Source: Oxalobacteraceae bacterium (lineage in GTDB: Bacteria; Pseudomonadota; Gammaproteobacteria; Burkholderiales; Burkholderiaceae_D). Taken from it: 37,633 nt of DNA. This document shows positions 16,936 to 25,845 of this stretch, piece after piece; the stretch's first letter is position 1; each line of letters opens with the position of its first letter. Position numbers and translations under genes: made by a program. The notes beneath the pieces are model-generated. The model saw nothing but the letters and a program-made list of their open reading frames with translations. It was not told the origin of the DNA and did no database searches. The DNA is taken from contig CANFGA010000001.1 in the NCBI GenBank assembly GCA_947446335.1, positions 1-37,633 of the forward strand, written 5' to 3'.

Positions 16936-18051
16936 CTAACGCTCGAGCGTCACCTCGCTCAGCGGCTTGCTGCAACAGGGCAAAATCCAGCCCTGATCGA
17001 TCTCGCGCTGGCGGATGCCGCCGGCGTGTTTCATCTCGACCTGGCCTGACAGCATTTTTGTTTTGCAGGTACCGCACATGCCCTTGGTGCACGATACCGG
17101 CAAGCGCATGCCCGCTGCCCGCGCAGCAGCGAGGATGGTTTGCGTCGCGTCGCAGATGACCACATCGCCAGTCTTGGTGAAGTGCACCGCATGGCTCGTT
17201 CTTTGAACCAGGATGCCTTCAGCGGCGATATCGGCCAGCGTCTCGACCAAAGTCGCCACCATCAGGGTTTCGAATGAAAAGCTTTCTTCGTGATAGCGCG
17301 CCATGTCAAAACCGGCTTGCTGCAGCAGCGACCGGACCGCCGCCATGTAAGGCGCAGGACCGCAGGTATAGATTTCACGGTCAAGGAAATCGGGCACGAC
17401 ATTGTGCAATACCGACTGATTCAAGAAACCGGTAAACCCGGCCCAGGCCGGTTGATCGCCGCGTCGCTCGCAGACAAAGCCGAGCCTAAAGCGGGCCTGA
17501 TTTCTGGCCATCAAGGCCAGTTCATCGGCGAAAATGATGTCGTCGGGCGTGCGCGCACTGTGCACGAAGGCGATATCGGCATCCAGAGCAAGATCATGCA
17601 GCGCGCGCGACATCGACATCAACGGCGTGATGCCGCTGCCGGCCGACAGAAAGAGGTATTTTCGCAGTGGCTGCGGCGCTGGCATGAAACAGGAAAATTC
17701 ACCGGCAGGACCGAGCATGCGCACGCTGTCACCGGCCTGCAAATTGTCGTGCAGCCAGTTCGAGGCAAGGCCGCCCGGCACGCGCTTGACCGTGATGGCG
17801 ACCGTATCGGGACGCGTCGGACTCGACGACAGCGTGTAGCAGCGATTGATGGTCTTGCCTTCGATGTCCAGTTCCAGCGTGATGAACTGTCCTGGCGCAT
17901 GGCGCATCAGGCGCGGCGCGGCGGTGCTGAAGACGAAGGTTTTGACATCCGCTGTTTCCGGCCTCACCTGCCGGCAAATCAAGGTGTCATCGTGCGCGCC
18001 ATCCCACAAGGCTGCTGCGATACGCAAGTCCGGCTGCAAAACGTCAGGCAT
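16936..18051 (-). CDS. gbcB: Glycine betaine demethylase reductase component
   Basis: 371-residue flavoprotein reductase that passes electrons from NAD(P)H through FAD and a [2Fe-2S] cluster to the GbcA oxygenase. Visible motifs: FAD-binding RCYTLSSSPTRPD near residue 85, the NAD-binding LSAGSGITPLMSM near 140, CGPAPYM near 225, and a C-terminal plant-type ferredoxin domain with CTKGMCGTCKTKML and a final Cys in LPCCSKP. The ATG at 18051 lies 2 bp after the gbcA stop, and the GGAG inside the gbcA stop region is its ribosome binding site. Last gene of the long minus-strand operon. The GbcAB pair splits betaine into dimethylglycine and formaldehyde. Confidence 0.94.
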   Translation of the reverse strand: MPDVLQPDLRIAAALWDGAHDDTLICRQVRPETADVKTFVFSTAAPRLMRHAPGQFITLELDIEGKTINRCYTLSSSPTRPDTVAITVKRVPGGLASNWLHDNLQAGDSVRMLGPAGEFSCFMPAPQPLRKYLFLSAGSGITPLMSMSRALHDLALDADIAFVHSARTPDDIIFADELALMARNQARFRLGFVCERRGDQPAWAGFTGFLNQSVLHNVVPDFLDREIYTCGPAPYMAAVRSLLQQAGFDMARYHEESFSFETLMVATLVETLADIAAEGILVQRTSHAVHFTKTGDVVICDATQTILAAARAAGMRLPVSCTKGMCGTCKTKMLSGQVEMKHAGGIRQREIDQGWILPCCSKPLSEVTLER

Positions 18052-18053
18052 GG

Positions 18054-19298
18054 CTACTCCATCAAGGCGGACAAGCGTCCGACATACCAATTGCAAAATT
18101 TATTCACCAGCGTTTCAGTCAGTGGCGAATACGGACCCGGTTCATAAGCCTTGCTGCGGATGCCCAGTTGCGATTGCTCGACAAGCGCACGGTCCTGGGC
18201 ATTGGTGGCCAGCCATACCGCGAGCAAATTATCGAGCTCGTAGTCGCGGCCATCCACCGCATCCTTGTGCACCAGCCAGGTCGTGCGCACCAGAGTTTTT
18301 TCAGCCGAAATCGGCAGTACCGTGAACGTGACGATATGGTCGCTCATGAAGTGGTGCCAGGAATTGGGCTGGGTCCAGAACGACAGGCCGCCCAATGCGG
18401 CATCGGTGAAGTCACCCAGCAGTTTCTTGCTGGCCACTTCGCCATTCAAGGTCTGCGATTCACCGGCCCGGTCCAGCGGCAAGCGCTGGGTGCGAAAGCC
18501 GGTGATGCAGTCATCGAGATGGTCGATTTCTTGCGACGGCAAGCCCATGGCATCCCATTGGCTGAGATACTTTTTCATCGCCACCTGATACTGTTCCAGA
18601 CCCTCGCTATCCTCGGCATTGGCCTGGTAGCCGAAACCGTACTCGTACAACGACACGGTCAGCTCCGGATGGTTGGCGCGGCAGTGGTAGCACTCGCGGT
18701 TGTTCTCCATCGTCAGCTTCCAGTTGCAATCCTCGATCATGTCGATCTGCTTGGCGACCTTGCAGTCGGCGATGCGATGCGGTGCGATGTAGGGTGCCAT
18801 CGCGCGCGCCATCTCGTCGATATCGGTGGGCGCATTATCAGCGAGGCAAATGAACAGCAAGCCGCTGATATTACGCAAATGAATCGACTTCAGATTGTGA
18901 CCGGTGACGTCAAATTTTTCACCCATGTGTTCGGCGAACATCAGCGCGCCTTGCAAGTTGTAAGTCCACTGATGGTAAGGACAGACCAGGTTGCCAACCG
19001 CGCCTTGATCCTTTTGGCACAGGCGTGATCCGCGGTGGCGACACACGTTATGGAAGGCATGTATTTCCATGTCGTCGTCGCGCACGATCAGCACCGACGT
19101 GTTGCCGATGTCGAGTGTGATGTAGTCGCCCGCTTCCGGCAAGCTCGGCTCGGCTGCGGCATAGATCCAGTGCCGGTTGAAGATCAAGTCGAGATCCGCA
19201 TCAAAAATGGCCGGATCGGTGTAAAACGGCGCCTCCAGGCTATGGCCAGGTTGGCGACGTGCCAGCAATGCGCGAAGATCGGGTGTGGGAGCGGTCAT
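18054..19298 (-). CDS. gbcA: Glycine betaine demethylase, Rieske oxygenase component
   Basis: 414-residue Rieske non-heme iron oxygenase. The Rieske [2Fe-2S] ligands are Cys86-x-His88 in CRHRGSRL and Cys106-xx-His109 in CPYHQW. The mononuclear iron ligands include His205 and His210 in ENNRECYHCRANHPEL. It removes one methyl group from glycine betaine, giving dimethylglycine, with electrons from GbcB. The ATG at 19298 is preferred: a TTG nine codons upstream would overlap the etfB stop. It differs from the P. aeruginosa layout in that gbcA and gbcB are in the same operon directly after the etf genes rather than a separate unit. Confidence 0.95.
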   Translation of the reverse strand: MTAPTPDLRALLARRQPGHSLEAPFYTDPAIFDADLDLIFNRHWIYAAAEPSLPEAGDYITLDIGNTSVLIVRDDDMEIHAFHNVCRHRGSRLCQKDQGAVGNLVCPYHQWTYNLQGALMFAEHMGEKFDVTGHNLKSIHLRNISGLLFICLADNAPTDIDEMARAMAPYIAPHRIADCKVAKQIDMIEDCNWKLTMENNRECYHCRANHPELTVSLYEYGFGYQANAEDSEGLEQYQVAMKKYLSQWDAMGLPSQEIDHLDDCITGFRTQRLPLDRAGESQTLNGEVASKKLLGDFTDAALGGLSFWTQPNSWHHFMSDHIVTFTVLPISAEKTLVRTTWLVHKDAVDGRDYELDNLLAVWLATNAQDRALVEQSQLGIRSKAYEPGPYSPLTETLVNKFCNWYVGRLSALME

Positions 19299-19321
19299 AT
19301 CGGGGTTCTCGGTGACAGGAA

Positions 19322-20104
19322 TCAAAAATCGACAAGATGATGTTCACGTAAATAAGCCAGCAATACTTGCGCTTTTTCGACAGCATTTCCTTGTTTAACG
19401 ACTTCCCCGCCGCCGCCGCCGGCATCGCTGCCGATCGCACCCAACATTCTGCTATGACCGCTCTGAGCAATCTTCGCTTGCAGGGGACGCGCACGGCGCG
19501 TGGCCGGTTCCAGTTGCCAGCATGGTGCCGTCAAAAAAGGGGGGGCAGCATCGGGCACGAGCCCAGCCTTGATGCGCCCGGCCGCGACGCGGGCATAGGC
19601 ATATTGGCGATTTTGCGCGGCGCGCGCGTGCACCGCCAGCAGCACCGGGCCGGACACTTCCAGCTTGCGGCGCAAGCCCTTGGGCAAGAACTGGCGCACG
19701 CTCAGCACGCAGCCTTGCAAGCTGGCGTCCAGCACATCGGCGATCATCGGCATGCGCAAGCGTTCGGCCAGCAGGTAAGGCAGCAAGCCGGACGCCGATT
19801 GGCCGTCGGCGCGGGCGCCGCACAGCACGATGTCGTAGCCTTGCAGGCGCGCCGCCAACGCTGGCGCGATATCGTGCTCCAGCGGCAGTTGCAAGACCTC
19901 GATTTCGGGCGCGCCCAGGCCAAAATAATCGGACAGCGCATCCTTGCCAGCGGCGCCGGCATGGAGCACGGTGATCTGTTCCAGCGGCGCCAGCCTGCAG
20001 CCCAGTTCAAAGGCGGCCGCGTCGCTTGCGCTGCGGATAGGACGCGCGCTCACCGGGTGCTGCGCGCTCGACACCAGCACGGCAATCTGGGGAAAAGGTT
20101 TCAT
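19322..20104 (-). CDS. etfB: Electron transfer flavoprotein beta subunit, dimethylglycine-associated
   Basis: 260-residue EtfB-like protein. Segments such as DIVLCGARADGQSASGLLPYLLAERL (near residue 90) match the ETF beta fold, where the AMP-binding DGQSAS loop normally sits. It is more divergent than housekeeping EtfB and ends with a Gly-rich GGGGGE stretch before the last helix. With EtfA it carries electrons from the dimethylglycine dehydrogenase towards the respiratory chain. It lies 13 bp after etfA and 23 bp before gbcA in one operon. Confidence 0.88.
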   Translation of the reverse strand: MKPFPQIAVLVSSAQHPVSARPIRSASDAAAFELGCRLAPLEQITVLHAGAAGKDALSDYFGLGAPEIEVLQLPLEHDIAPALAARLQGYDIVLCGARADGQSASGLLPYLLAERLRMPMIADVLDASLQGCVLSVRQFLPKGLRRKLEVSGPVLLAVHARAAQNRQYAYARVAAGRIKAGLVPDAAPPFLTAPCWQLEPATRRARPLQAKIAQSGHSRMLGAIGSDAGGGGGEVVKQGNAVEKAQVLLAYLREHHLVDF

Positions 20105-20117
20105 GTCGGTTTCATCT

Positions 20118-21260
20118 CTACGGTAGCGTGCAAGGTGGAAGTGAACGCGCCTGCCGCACCAGTTCCAGCAGGGCCTGCATCAAAGCCTGGGTGTCCTCCA
20201 CCAGCGTCAGGTTGGCGCGCTTGACGATCGGCGCGCTCTCGTCGAGATTGACGGCAATCACATGGCGGCAATCCTTGATGCCTTGCAAATGCTGAACCGC
20301 GCCGGAAATGCCAAGCGCCAGATACGCGCTCGCTTGCACGGTCTTGCCGCTGGCGCCGATTTGCTTGGCGCGCACAAAGCGCCCGTCATCGACCGCCACC
20401 CGCGATGCGCCGGTGACCGCCCCCAAGGCCTGCGCCAGCGCGATGAAGGTATCCATGTCGCGCATCCCGTTACCTCCCGACAAGATCAAATCGGCTTCCT
20501 CCAGCGCGACCTGATCCAAACTGCTGGCTTCCAATCCCAGGTCGCGCACCTGCGCCAGCGGCAACGCCGCCAGCGATGCGGCGCACATCGGCACGGCTTC
20601 GACTTGGCCATGCCCGACAAACGGCAACTTGGCATCGGCCGCATGGCGCGCCAGCAAGATAATCTGGGGCAATGGACAGCGCGCATACTGACCCCCGGGA
20701 ACGATGCGTGCCGCGCTGTCGACACTCAATTCCACGATATCGGCAGCAACCGTGCGCCCGGTGCGCGCCGCCAGCCTGCGACCGAGGTCGCCATCGGCGT
20801 GCCGATCGGGCAGAAAAATGTGCAGCGGCTGATAGCGGGCGATCAATTGCTGCGCCAGCACCAGCGCCAGCTCCGGAAAGAAATGCGTGGATGGCAATTG
20901 CGGCAAGTTCACGACAATATCTGCGGCGGCCGCGCCCAGGTCATCGGTCGTTGCGCCGAACACCGCCACCACGACCGCGGTCTGCGCATCGGCCAGCAAG
21001 GCCGCCGCCGCAATCGCTTCGCGCGCATGGTCGTCCAGCGTGCCACGCTCGCTGTGCAGCAGAACCAGCATGTGCCGCACGGCCGTTTGCATGCTGCGCA
21101 GCGGTTTCGGTTTTTCCGCGTGCCGGGACAGGTGAACGTCGCGCAAGCCGTCCTGCGCGCCAAGAATGATGCGCTTCAAGCCGCTGGCAGCGATCAGGTA
21201 CGGACGACGCGGATCGATGCGGCGCAACGCCGCTGCATCGGGTGATTGGTGATGTTCCAT
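20118..21260 (-). CDS. etfA: Electron transfer flavoprotein alpha subunit, dimethylglycine-associated
   Basis: 380-residue EtfA-like protein with an N-terminal extension of about 65 residues before the ETF domain. The C-terminal FAD-binding part is clear: DGRFVRAKQIGASGKTVQ near residue 285, then YLALGISGAVQHLQGI and AVNLDESAPIVKRANL. The start at 21260 abuts the dgcB stop (TGA immediately followed by ATG), suggesting coupled translation. It belongs to the dedicated ETF pair found with dgcAB genes. Confidence 0.9.
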   Translation of the reverse strand: MEHHQSPDAAALRRIDPRRPYLIAASGLKRIILGAQDGLRDVHLSRHAEKPKPLRSMQTAVRHMLVLLHSERGTLDDHAREAIAAAALLADAQTAVVVAVFGATTDDLGAAAADIVVNLPQLPSTHFFPELALVLAQQLIARYQPLHIFLPDRHADGDLGRRLAARTGRTVAADIVELSVDSAARIVPGGQYARCPLPQIILLARHAADAKLPFVGHGQVEAVPMCAASLAALPLAQVRDLGLEASSLDQVALEEADLILSGGNGMRDMDTFIALAQALGAVTGASRVAVDDGRFVRAKQIGASGKTVQASAYLALGISGAVQHLQGIKDCRHVIAVNLDESAPIVKRANLTLVEDTQALMQALLELVRQARSLPPCTLP

Positions 21261-23129
21261 TCATTCCCCCAAACGCTGGGCAACCAGCTCAGCCAATTCC
21301 ATCACCTCAGGGCGCACGCCGACCACGCCCTCGAGCATCGCGGTGCAATTCGGACAAGCCACCGCCACCACATCGGCGCCGATGGCGCGGGCATCGGCAA
21401 TGCGAATGTCGGGGATGCGCGTCGTGCCAGCAATATCGGTAAAGGGCGCGCCGCCGCCGCCGCCGCAACAACGCCCGCGCAAGCCGGAGCGCTCCATCTC
21501 GCGCACCGCGATGCCCAGCGCAGCCAATACCGCGCGCGGCGCGTCGGTTTCGCCGTTGTAGCGGCCGAGGTAACACGGGTCGTGATAAGTCATCGCCAGG
21601 GTCGATGGCGCACCGCTCAGGCGAATCTTGTCTTGCTTGAACAACTGCGCCAGCAACTGGCTGTGGTGCAACACATCGTAGCGCCCGCCCAGCGCCGGAT
21701 ATTCATTTTTAAGGCAATGGAACACATGCGGATCGGGTGTGACGATATGCTTGAACCGCAAGCCATCGAGCAAGCCGATATTACCGCGCGCCAGTTGCTG
21801 GAAAGTCGCCTCGTCACCCAGGCGGCGCGCCAGGTCGCCACTGTCGAGCTCGGCCTCGCCCAGCACCGCAAAGCGCAGCCCCGCATGCTGCAGCACCTTC
21901 ACCAGCGCGCGCAGCGCCCGTTGATAGCGCATGTCAAACGCGCCCTCGCCGGCGATGAGCAGCCAGTCCGTCTCGTCACCGGCGCGCAGCACCGGCACAT
22001 TCAGATCGATCGCCCAGTGATAGCGCACCGCCTTTGAAAATCCGCCGACGGTATCGGTGTTGCGCAAGTTTTCCAGCACCTGCGCGCCCTTGCCCGGTAC
22101 GGCACCTTGCACCATCGTCTGCTCGCGCCGAATATCGATGACGGCGTCGACATGCTCGATCAGCATCGGACACTCCTGCACGCATGCACGGCAGGTGGTG
22201 CAAGACCAGATCGTGTCGGCATCGATCAAGCCCGGCACGATCGCACTGTGCGGCGCGCCCCGATGCTGGCCTAGCCCCTTGCCGGGATAGGGCGTGCCGG
22301 CGTAGTCGGCATCGCTCTTGCTGGCCATTCCCGCCACCAGATCCTGGATCAGCTTCTTCGGGTTCAGCGGCTGGCCGGCGGCCAGCGCCGGACATGCCGC
22401 TTCGCATTTTCCGCACTGAACACAGGCATCGAACGATAGCAAGCGGTTCCATGCAAAATCGGCCGGCTTGGCAACGCCGTAATCCCCCTGCGACAAATCG
22501 AGTGCGCGCAAATCGGTCGAACGCTGGCTTGAAAAACGCGCCGGGCGCGGATGAAACGCCAAATGCAGCAAACCTGCAACGGCGTGCTTCATCGGGCCAC
22601 CGGCGCCGATGCCCAGTGCCAGTTCGGCGCCACCGATCAGCAACAAGACAATGACGATGGCAGCAGACGCCTGCCCGCCGGCCGGTGCCAGCCATGCTGC
22701 CAGAGCCGCGCCGCAAGCAAAGGCGGCCAGCGTCCATGGCAGACGCATCCACGGCCCGCGCGAGAGCCGTGCCGGCGGCGCGCGGCGACGCCATGCCATC
22801 AGCGCCGCACCGACCAGCATCAGCGCCGATGCCCCCAGCAACACCCGGTCCAGCCATGGCCAATACAGCACCAATCCGTAATTGAGCGCAATCACCAAGA
22901 TCGCCAGCACGGCGCCCCCGCCCACCGCGGCATGGGCGCGCGCAATGAAAGGCTCGCGCGCCACGACATGATGCAAGTCGACCAGATAGCGCTTTGGCAT
23001 CGCCAGCAAGCCGCTGAGCGCAACCTTGGCGCGGCGACCGTTGCGCCACAGGCGGGCGCGCCGTGCCAAGCCCAGCAACAGCAAGGCGCAAGCGAACCAG
23101 AACAAACAGGTAAGAGCCAGTGGCAGCAT
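21261..23129 (-). CDS. dgcB: Dimethylglycine demethylation protein, membrane iron-sulfur subunit
   Basis: 622-residue protein with several N-terminal membrane segments (about residues 1-20, 70-90, 95-115, 130-170) followed by a HdrD/GlpC-like part. Two [4Fe-4S] ferredoxin motifs are seen, CVQCGKCEAACP and CTTCRACVQECP. The C-terminal half has CCG-type Cys clusters (DPCYLGRYNG, RCCGGGGG, CPNC). It probably takes electrons from DgcA/ETF into the membrane. The start at 23129 lies 1 bp beyond the dgcA stop and begins with a hydrophobic helix; the frame is open upstream inside dgcA but that is not coding. Confidence 0.9.
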   Translation of the reverse strand: MLPLALTCLFWFACALLLLGLARRARLWRNGRRAKVALSGLLAMPKRYLVDLHHVVAREPFIARAHAAVGGGAVLAILVIALNYGLVLYWPWLDRVLLGASALMLVGAALMAWRRRAPPARLSRGPWMRLPWTLAAFACGAALAAWLAPAGGQASAAIVIVLLLIGGAELALGIGAGGPMKHAVAGLLHLAFHPRPARFSSQRSTDLRALDLSQGDYGVAKPADFAWNRLLSFDACVQCGKCEAACPALAAGQPLNPKKLIQDLVAGMASKSDADYAGTPYPGKGLGQHRGAPHSAIVPGLIDADTIWSCTTCRACVQECPMLIEHVDAVIDIRREQTMVQGAVPGKGAQVLENLRNTDTVGGFSKAVRYHWAIDLNVPVLRAGDETDWLLIAGEGAFDMRYQRALRALVKVLQHAGLRFAVLGEAELDSGDLARRLGDEATFQQLARGNIGLLDGLRFKHIVTPDPHVFHCLKNEYPALGGRYDVLHHSQLLAQLFKQDKIRLSGAPSTLAMTYHDPCYLGRYNGETDAPRAVLAALGIAVREMERSGLRGRCCGGGGGAPFTDIAGTTRIPDIRIADARAIGADVVAVACPNCTAMLEGVVGVRPEVMELAELVAQRLGE

Positions 23130-23130
23130 G

Positions 23131-25191
23131 TCAAAAGTCCTTGCATAAACGCAGAGCGTCATAAATTGCGCCGTGGATGTTGTGCATCGATATGCAATCG
23201 CCGACCCGAAACAGCAGGAACTGTCCGGGCGCCAAGGTGTGCGCAAGGCTCGGCTGCGGCTCGGAGGCAAACAGCGTGCGGATATCGGTCTGGCCGAGGT
23301 TGAACGAATGCTCCTTCAACTCCAGGTACAAGCCTTCGTTGGGCAAGATCCCGTTTTCGATCACGACTTGATCCACTTCGCGCTCTTCCTGCTCTTCCGT
23401 GTACTCATTGCGCAATACCGCAATGAGCTTGTCGCCTTCGGGCGTGACGCGGTCGAGCCAGTAATTGGGCGTCATGACCACGCCTTGCGCATACATGCGG
23501 CGATAGAAGATTGGAAAGGTGGTCCCACCCACATCGTCGGCCACCTTGACATCGGGCGTGACGATTTCGACCACGCTGCCGCGACTGGCCAGAAAGTCGG
23601 CGACCCCGGCGCCCGCTTGCGTGCTCACGCCGTCATAGACCAGCACGTTTTTCTTCGGCGCAACTTTGCCCGAGAGGATGTCCCAGCTGCTCACCGACCA
23701 GCCTTGCGCCGCGCCCCACTCGGGCACCTGTCCGGTATGGCTGCTGCCGCCGGTTGCCAGCACCACGATGTCGGGTTGCTCGGCCAGGATCGCTTGTGCA
23801 TCGGCGGCGACACCGAGCCGGCGATCGACGCCCAGGCGCTTGGTTTCCATGTCAAACCAGCGCACGATGCCGGCCATCTGTTCGCGTTGCGGCGCCTTGG
23901 CCGCAAGCATGATCTGGCCGCCGACCTGGTCGCTCTTTTCGAACAGCACGACATCGTGACCGCGTTCGCGCGTCACCCGGGCCGCTTCCAGGCCGGCCGG
24001 ACCGGCGCCGACGACGACCACCTTGCGCTTCTTGCCGCGCGACTTTTCGATCAGGTGCGGCATGGTTTGCTCGCGGCTGGTGGCCGCGTTTTGCACGCAC
24101 AGCACATCGAGTCCGTTGTATTGGCGGTCGATGCAATAATTGGCACCGACGCATTGCTTGATCTGGTCTTCGCGCCCATCGCGAATTTTCATCACCAGAT
24201 GCGGGTCCGCGATATGCGCGCGCGTCATGCCGACCAGGTCGCACATGCCGCTGGCCAGAATGCGCTCCGCCTGGACCGGATCGCGTATGCTCTGCGCGTG
24301 CATCACCGGCAGCGTCAATACCGACTTGATGCCCAATGCCAGATGCACGAAAGGCTCAGGCGGCAAGGCCATCGGCGGCATGCAATTGACCAGCGTATTG
24401 TGGGTATCGGCACCGGAACCGATGACGCTGACAAAATCGATCAAGCCGGTCTGTTCCATCTTGAGCGCGATTTCCTTGAGCATCTCGTGGCTCAAGCCGT
24501 CTTCATGGAACTCATCGCCGCACATGCGCAAGCCGACGCAGAAATCGGGACCGACTGCTGCGCGCACCGCCGTCAACACCTCGATACCGAAGCGCAACCG
24601 GTTTTGCAAGCTGCCGCCGTAGTCGTCGGTCCGTTTGTTGGTGCGCGGGCTCCAGAACTGGTCGATCAGATGCTGATGCGCGGCTGAAATCTCGACCCCA
24701 TCCATGCCCGCTGCCTGCACGCGCCTGGCGGCATCGGCAAAATCTTGCACGATGCGGCGAATTTCATGCAGCTCGATGGTCTTGGCATTGCCGCGATGGA
24801 CCGGCTCGCGGATGCCCGACGGCGTCACCAGATGCGGCCAGTGCTCGCCGTGAAAACTGGAGCGGCGCCCCATGTGGGTGGCCTGGATCATGATCTTGGC
24901 ACCATGCTTGTGCATCGTCTCGGCCAGCCGCGCGAGCGGTTCGATGATCCGGTCGTGCGACAAGTCGATCGATTTCCACCAGCCTTGCGGACTGTCGATC
25001 GAGACCGAACTGGAACCGCCGCAAATCGCCAAACCCAAGCCACCCTTGGCTTTTTCTTCGTAATAGCGCAGGTAGCGCTCGCCCGGCAAGCCATTCTCGG
25101 CATAGACCTCGGCATGAGCCGTGCTGATGATGCGATTGCGGATCGTGACCTTGTTGATCGTGATCGGCGCAAACAGATGTGGATAACGCAT
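23131..25191 (-). CDS. dgcA: Dimethylglycine dehydrogenase flavoprotein subunit (DgcA, TMADH family)
   Basis: 686-residue member of the trimethylamine dehydrogenase/2,4-dienoyl-CoA reductase family. It has an N-terminal FMN TIM barrel (about 1-340), a Cys cluster region (347-365) and a C-terminal dinucleotide-binding region (VVVVGAGPAGLEAARVTRER near 390). It oxidises dimethylglycine to sarcosine. In the cluster region Cys347, Cys353 and Cys365 are present, but the position of the second TMADH cysteine is Ala350 (CVGANYC). Start at 25191 gives the family N-terminus. 28 bp downstream of the V4R gene, and overlapping dgcB translationally. Confidence 0.92.
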   Translation of the reverse strand: MRYPHLFAPITINKVTIRNRIISTAHAEVYAENGLPGERYLRYYEEKAKGGLGLAICGGSSSVSIDSPQGWWKSIDLSHDRIIEPLARLAETMHKHGAKIMIQATHMGRRSSFHGEHWPHLVTPSGIREPVHRGNAKTIELHEIRRIVQDFADAARRVQAAGMDGVEISAAHQHLIDQFWSPRTNKRTDDYGGSLQNRLRFGIEVLTAVRAAVGPDFCVGLRMCGDEFHEDGLSHEMLKEIALKMEQTGLIDFVSVIGSGADTHNTLVNCMPPMALPPEPFVHLALGIKSVLTLPVMHAQSIRDPVQAERILASGMCDLVGMTRAHIADPHLVMKIRDGREDQIKQCVGANYCIDRQYNGLDVLCVQNAATSREQTMPHLIEKSRGKKRKVVVVGAGPAGLEAARVTRERGHDVVLFEKSDQVGGQIMLAAKAPQREQMAGIVRWFDMETKRLGVDRRLGVAADAQAILAEQPDIVVLATGGSSHTGQVPEWGAAQGWSVSSWDILSGKVAPKKNVLVYDGVSTQAGAGVADFLASRGSVVEIVTPDVKVADDVGGTTFPIFYRRMYAQGVVMTPNYWLDRVTPEGDKLIAVLRNEYTEEQEEREVDQVVIENGILPNEGLYLELKEHSFNLGQTDIRTLFASEPQPSLAHTLAPGQFLLFRVGDCISMHNIHGAIYDALRLCKDF

Positions 25192-25219
25192 GCGAGCCTC
25201 GTGGTCTGGTTCTGGAAAT

Positions 25220-25738
25220 CTATTTGGGTGCTACGGTGAAGACGCAGTGGTCGTGACCTTCGGCAGCGCATTGCGTTTCGCTGCTGGTCGTGGTGTAGCT
25301 GCGCCCGGTATTGCTGGCGACCCAGTCCATCGCGCCCGAGAACCAGCCGGCGAACATGTAGCAGAGTTTGTCATTGAGCTCGGGTTGGGCCAGAACGAAA
25401 ACCGAGTGTTGCAGCGTGACACGGGCGTAACCGGTGTCGGCATCGACGGCGTCGAAGGCGAACAAGCCCCAGCCGCGCTGTGACAGACGTTTCAGGTAAT
25501 GTTCGAACACGGCCAGACCGGACAGGCCGTGCGTGGCCGCCTCCTTGTCGCACCAGAAATAGGCGCTCTTGTGGCCGGCGTCGTAGAGTTGCTGCGCATG
25601 GCGCTCGCGTCCGAGGGCCGCTTCGATTGCGGCGTGGTTATTGACAAAGAAATGGCGCGGAACATACAGCATCGGCAAATTGTCGGTGGTCCAGATGCCG
25701 GTGCTTGCGTCGACGTCGATGGGGAGTTGTGGGTGCAT
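25220..25738 (-). CDS. V4R-domain (4-vinyl reductase-like, DUF5943-type) protein
   Basis: 172-residue protein, probably a small-molecule-binding V4R fold: a tail of QCAAEGHDHCVF close to the C-terminus matches the Cys-containing end of V4R domains. It has no signal peptide or membrane segment. Proteins of this kind sit between the dipeptidase and dgcA genes in P. aeruginosa too, which supports a role in dimethylglycine use, but the role is not known. The start at 25738 has only an A-rich sequence (GAAAGAAAAAA) upstream; the frame is open further but not convincingly coding. 107 bp after the dipeptidase gene. Confidence 0.8.
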   Translation of the reverse strand: MHPQLPIDVDASTGIWTTDNLPMLYVPRHFFVNNHAAIEAALGRERHAQQLYDAGHKSAYFWCDKEAATHGLSGLAVFEHYLKRLSQRGWGLFAFDAVDADTGYARVTLQHSVFVLAQPELNDKLCYMFAGWFSGAMDWVASNTGRSYTTTSSETQCAAEGHDHCVFTVAPK

Positions 25739-25845
25739 TTTTTTCTTTCGGTTTGACTGCAAAATTGAGGACGCCAGTCCCATGTGATGAGACACAACCG
25801 CCCTGCCAGGCACGCTCTACTGCAGCCGGCACGCAGGGCGCGGCG

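Noticed and set aside
16939..16950. 12-bp palindrome ACGCTCGAGCGT as an operator
   Set aside because: It lies in the coding end of gbcB (codons for Leu-Glu-Arg) and is probably chance; no partner or promoter nearby.
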